Source: Protonemura montana
Taxonomy: Eukaryota > Arthropoda > Insecta > Plecoptera > Nemouridae
Length of the DNA stretch: 64,000 bases
Reading direction: 5' to 3'
NCBI GenBank assembly: GCA_947568835.1
Contig: OX387603.1
Location: 2,643,701 to 2,707,700, forward strand
The position numbers and the translations under genes were made by a program. Each line of letters begins with the position of its first letter. The stretch's first letter is position 1. Below, in pieces: positions 60,381 to 64,000 of the stretch. A model generated the notes under the pieces. The model was not told the DNA's origin. It made no database searches and worked only from the letters and a program-made list of their open reading frames with translations.

Positions 60381-60467
60381 TATTTGAGTTTGGTTATGGT
60401 TTAGAGTATGGTGGAGATCGGGGTTCGAGTCCCCGTTTGGACATCAATTTTTGAGACGGTTATAGTG
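60381..60467 (+). repeat. tRNA-like module, half copy
   Basis: Directly adjoining copy 1 and in opposite orientation. It retains the 3' half of the tRNA-like sequence (ggtggagatcggggttcgag, then tccccgtttggaca) and the right inverted repeat tttttgagacggttatagtg. The 5' half is replaced by tatttgagtttggttatgg. With copy 1 it forms a head-to-head inverted pair. Confidence 0.7.
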
Positions 60468-61423
60468 TTGATAATAATAAAATACCCCGCGCATTGCAAG
60501 CGTTTGTTATTTAAATAAGATTTCATCCTAGAAGATAACTAATCTGTAAGGCTTTCATTGGTCATCAAAGACACCTAGCTTATCGCCATGCTATGTTTGG
60601 GTTGATGGAGGTGCCGTGAGCGCCAACTGAAATGTTTAATAATATTTCAAGAAATTTCAACGACTGCTGTCCTCACTTTTTTACATTTCCACTCAAAAAA
60701 TAGTTTTAGGATGTAACGATCCTTTGCTCGGTTAAGAAATAAAATGGCCGCTCCCGTCAATTCTCCACGGTCCCACATAGACGTCGTTGTCATCCGCCCA
60801 TCTGCGCCCTCTATCGCCAGCTGATCGCAAACAATGGCCGCCTGTAATTGAAACAACAGAGTGCGCCACTCGAATTTGATTTGTCGCAAAGTATCGATGA
60901 GATATCGCTGATAATAACCATGGCAACGCACAAGATAAGGCTTGCGTTTCCGCCTGGCTCGGTGCAGGTCGTTAAACGACCCGTTAAAAGGGGTTGCCAA
61001 TAAAATACGTTTATGTAGGTATGTGTGCAACATGGTCGCGGTGGTGGTAGGGTGTTTAGATCTGTGAACATTTCACTGCCACTGTTTAATTATTTGTCTA
61101 TATGTGTTTCATTAGCTGCTAGCTGCCTGATTTGTTGATTCGCCGCCATTTTAAAGTAGGTAAAAATAGTTGTGGTTCGCTTTTGATTGTGTTTCGTGGC
61201 TAAAACCGTTGCTAGAACGGATTGACGATATCTAAACAAACCCGTTTGTTGCCATCCCGAAAAGGAGCGGACAATTGTCTAGAGTTGCTGATATTTAATC
61301 TCAATTACCACGCGCGACAAATGACAGATGTCGTGGATGTCGACAGATGACTGTGATGAGTGACTGTGAGTATTCACAGCCTCTTGGTTCTACTCCTTGG
61401 AGATCCGTCATTCTCATCAAATA

Positions 61424-61546
61424 CACTAAAATCGTCTCAAAAAGCCAGTGTCCAAGTAGCTCAATTGGTAAGAGCAACACCCGCGACAGGTGGAGATCGG
61501 GATTCGAGTCCGCGTTTGGGCATCAATTATTGAGACGGTTATAGTG
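61424..61546 (+). repeat. tRNA-like module enclosed by 20-bp inverted repeats, copy 2
   Basis: Also exactly 123 bp, beginning cactaaaatcgtctcaaaaa and ending attgagacggttatagtg. The tRNA-like core (61450-61522, plus strand) matches copy 1 with a few substitutions; its anticodon loop is CGCGACA, again without U33. About 60 bp downstream, including aataccccgcgcattgcaag, are shared with the half copy at 60468-60535. Confidence 0.75.
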
Positions 61547-61630
61547 TTGTTAATAATAAAATACCCCGCGCATTGCAAGCGTTTGCAATTTAAATAAGAT
61601 TTTATCCTGCTATTTTAACAAGTTTGCGAA

Positions 61631-61718
61631 AGGGTCACCGAATGCACGGATCTCCCGAGCTTAAGTTAAGCAACACATGATTTCTGTCAAGAATATTGGA
61701 TGGGTTACCGTTGTTGGG
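61631..61718 (+). mobile_element. Second, diverged 5S-like SINE head
   Basis: The segment contains ggatctcccgagc, ttaagttaagcaacac and aatattggatgggttaccg in the order and spacing of 5S box A to box C. The flanking sequence does not match the body of the other SINE copies. It may be the head of a separate 5S-derived SINE family or a very old copy. It lies 85 bp downstream of the tRNA-like module. Confidence 0.6.
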
Positions 61719-62539
61719 AAAAATTCACTTGGTCTTTGTTCAGTATGGAAGGGATGTATTGGCGTTGGAAAGGTTTCGCTAAAACTCACCAGCCCTAGTA
61801 CTCTACAGCCCGGATTGGTGCTTCAACTTAACAAAAGTAAGAAATGTGAAGTGGCATCAGGTTTACCAACGTTCCCCCGAGGAATTGACATGTCTTAGCC
61901 CCATGATGGCCAGTCCAACAAATGCTAAAAAACATCACGACTCAATTGTAAAGATATTTTAGTGGTTAACTCGAACAAGCGCGATGGAAGCAATGGAAGT
62001 AAAACCTCTAAAGCATGTCCATCTCTAGGCCATCGATCACTAGCCTGTCCTAGAGGATATTGTAAAACGCGGTGAACTTTAGTTGAAAACCACGTGCCCG
62101 TCATTATCGATTGCCCCGCCAAACAATTATCATCGCAATTAACATAGCGCTTGATCAACAACTTCTAATTAAACGTGTGTGCACGCATTAATTTCAACAC
62201 AACCAACAAGGAAGCAAATAAACGAGGCGAGAACGCGCACATCCGATACAAAAATAAGTGCAGTTCAACACGGCTCAACGCTTTAATTGCCTTTTGTTCC
62301 CACCGCTATCAAACACAACACTTGTTTTGTAATAAGAACTTCCAACAATGGCTTCGGCAATGTTTAGAACCTATAGAAACCCCGAGACTTAATTCTGCGC
62401 CTTGGAACACGTCAAAAATATGCAAAGACATTCACGCTGGCATTTAGTTTAGAACAAAATCAAGAAAATTCACGTTAGTTGTGGTAATATCAAGCCGAAC
62501 GAGCGGGCTGCATTCGGTTCAACACCTTTGGAAAAACAG

Positions 62540-63582
62540 ATGGGAAATTTATTTGGTCGTCACGAGGAATCAGAAATGGCTGGTAAGTCAGCTACACCTG
62601 GTAATCAACACGACCTCTCGGCGACGTCCAGTAGCAGCGACGACAGCGCTTCCTCAAGCGACGAGGAGGTCTCAGTGGAAGAGCTGAACAAACGCAAGAT
62701 GGTAGATGCTTGGGTGTACGACGTCTGGCGTGCGTGGGCCGAACTAGAGGCGAAGAAGGAGCCATGGCGGAGCGATGGTGAAGCCAGGCGAGAAGGTAGT
62801 ACGAGCACCACCAGCGCTTCGACTGAAGGAGGATGCTCGGATAGGGGTAAAGGGGTTGCTAAAACTGCCGGGAGAAGCGTTCAAAAAAGTAGCAGCATTA
62901 GATGTCAGCAGGGTTTGGCTGTAATTGCAGGTGCTCAGGGTAAACCTGTCGATCGCAGAGGTGGCAAGTCGGTGAGGCCAATGAGAGACGAGCACGTGTA
63001 TGTAGTCAAAGTAAATAAGTATGACGGGAGGACGAAGGACGCCGTCGAACTAAGGAGGAAGAACAGCGGGTGTCGGTTACATTTGAGTTCTTCTGATATC
63101 GAGGAGATCACCGAGCAGGAGTACCGGCGTAGAGTGGGGGCCGAGTCGAAGTACTCGGCAGGAATGAAGCTAACGAAACCAATGCCAGAACGTCCTAAAG
63201 ACCCGGTGCACACGGGGGCAAAGTCGAGGATTCCTGTCAGGGTAGAAGGTACTTCCAATCAGACCGCGAGAACAGAGAAGGCCAGCTCGAAGACCGAGTA
63301 CCCACGAGCGAGCGGGGTCCGCAAGAATTCGACGCTGCACAAGAAACCGGTCTGGAACTCGCCACGGCGGGGTGAGCAGCCCCCAAAGACGAGCATGAGT
63401 TGTGTCAACTCGACAAAGTGTTCCGAAACTGGACGCCGAATCGGGGACGCCGCCGGCGAGGCGGAAAGACTGCAATTTGTCGCCGAACGACCCGAGAAAG
63501 TGACGAACCGAGAGCACAAGCCGGTCGGAGACTGCGTTCCTGACTGGAGACAAGCGGCTCGACAGGCCAGGACGATGCGAAG
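62540..63582 (+). CDS. Unrecognised protein, exon 1 of 2
   Basis: A GC-rich frame of 347 codons plus two bases opens with MGNLFGRHEE and ends CGA-AG before gtaacg. I do not recognise the family. Residues 2-7 fit an N-myristoylation pattern (Gly2, Gly6). Residues 27-48 are an acidic serine cluster (SSSSDDSASSSDEE), a likely casein kinase 2 target. Residues 52-76 form a probable helix with Trp at 58, 63, 66 and 76. Residues 150-215 contain a more ordered part, EHVYVVKVNKYDGR and DIEEITEQEYRRR; the rest is basic, Ser/Pro-rich and likely disordered. A TTG lies four codons upstream in the same frame; an upstream exon is possible. The frame would stop at TAA four bases after the donor if the intron were retained. 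Confidence 0.7.
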
Positions 63583-63843
63583 GTAACGGACATGGGCAAG
63601 TCTGACATTTTCTCAGCTAGAGACTTACACATTCGATCACAATTGTGTCTAAAATCATCTGGAACCTACACGTTTCGTGCGAGCGCAATCACAATTTCGT
63701 TTTATTTTCCTAGGTAAGCGTTACGCAAGTGTCTCGTTGAAGGATGAGCTTAACTAAACATGTCACCGCTCTGGCAAGTGTGCTTGTCCGCTCGACATAT
63801 GAGTGGAAATCATAGAAAGTGACTCGTTTTGCATGTTTTTCAG

Positions 63844-63970
63844 CTACGAGTATAGAAGAGACTTTGCCAGCAGAAACTGCGAGCTGCATCCGACCATGGA
63901 GGCGGGTGAATGTCGCGGACGGGACGGGTGCAAGCACTGCTCCTCGAAGATTCCTGTCTTGAGATGTTGA
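63844..63970 (+). CDS. Unrecognised protein, exon 2 of 2 (Cys/His-rich tail)
   Basis: After a 261-bp GT-AG intron (63583-63843, acceptor gcatgtttttcag), the frame continues from a split AGC codon with YEYRRDFASRNCELHPTMEA and ends RCstop at 63968-63970. Joined to exon 1 it gives 389 residues. The tail holds Cys at 360, 371, 377, 380 and 389 and His at 363 and 379, spacing that could bind zinc. The phase fit and the change to Cys-rich sequence support real splicing. An earlier tag at 63711-63713 would read straight into a stop, so it was not chosen. Function unknown. Confidence 0.62.
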
Positions 63971-64000
63971 GGAACCGTATAGAGAAAGTGTATCAGCTTT

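Larger units (their letters stand above)
47024..62539. other. Repeat-rich interval between the LINE and the unrecognised gene
   Basis: Apart from the SINE copies, family A copy 3 and the tRNA-like modules listed separately, this interval holds a 34-base T run (50762-50795), an 18-base A run (57279-57296) and AT-rich sequence. I found no frame with family resemblance and good splice sites. It could be intergenic DNA or the first PTBP intron. A GC-richer patch at 51890-52140 looks unlike its surroundings but shows no recognisable element. Confidence 0.55.

Noticed and set aside
63711..63713. Alternative acceptor (ttttcctag) for the second exon of the unrecognised gene
   Set aside because: Joining there gives an immediate in-frame stop; the acceptor at 63841-63843 keeps the frame open for 41 more codons.

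Overview
The window is nuclear DNA of an animal, most likely an arthropod and probably an insect. Evidence: coding pieces are short exons with GT-AG splice sites inside introns of 12-18 kb, and the rest is dense in non-LTR retrotransposons, SINEs and simple repeats. The arthropod call is an inference from the wording of the PTB-type RNA-binding exons and the LINE proteins; nothing here proves the species.

Host genes. (1) Bases 2765-32929 on the minus strand carry three phase-0 exons of a polypyrimidine-tract-binding protein (PTBP/hnRNP I, hephaestus-like). They encode part of the N-terminus and RRM1. RRM2-RRM4 lie beyond base 1, and the first exon(s) lie above 32929. (2) Bases 62540-63970 on the plus strand carry a two-exon reading frame of 389 aa that I do not recognise. 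It has a possible myristoylation start, an acidic serine cluster, a Trp-rich segment and a Cys/His-rich tail.

Mobile DNA. A complete 6.27 kb non-LTR retrotransposon (40741-47010, minus) is flanked by a perfect 13-bp target-site duplication. It has an open gag-like ORF1, an open 1230-aa endonuclease/RT/RNase H ORF2 and, unusually, a third open frame of 162 aa between them. That frame is hydrophobic, made of three internal repeats, and overlaps both neighbours. Ten 5S-rRNA-derived SINE copies or fragments are scattered through the window, several with clear target-site duplications. Four share a 91-bp internal duplication of the 5S-like segment. The SINE 3' end resembles that of the LINE, so LINE enzymes may mobilise the SINE.

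Other structures. A 2.4 kb element (26719-29116) consists mostly of two nearly identical ~960-bp inverted arms. A 123-bp module (two full copies and one half copy, 60258-61546) is a tRNA-like sequence enclosed by 20-bp inverted repeats. There are also a 70-bp minisatellite (1607-1954), two unnamed dispersed repeat families, a decayed LINE 3' end (3580-4060), and C/G homopolymers of up to 26 bp. The long stretches between these features show no convincing exons.
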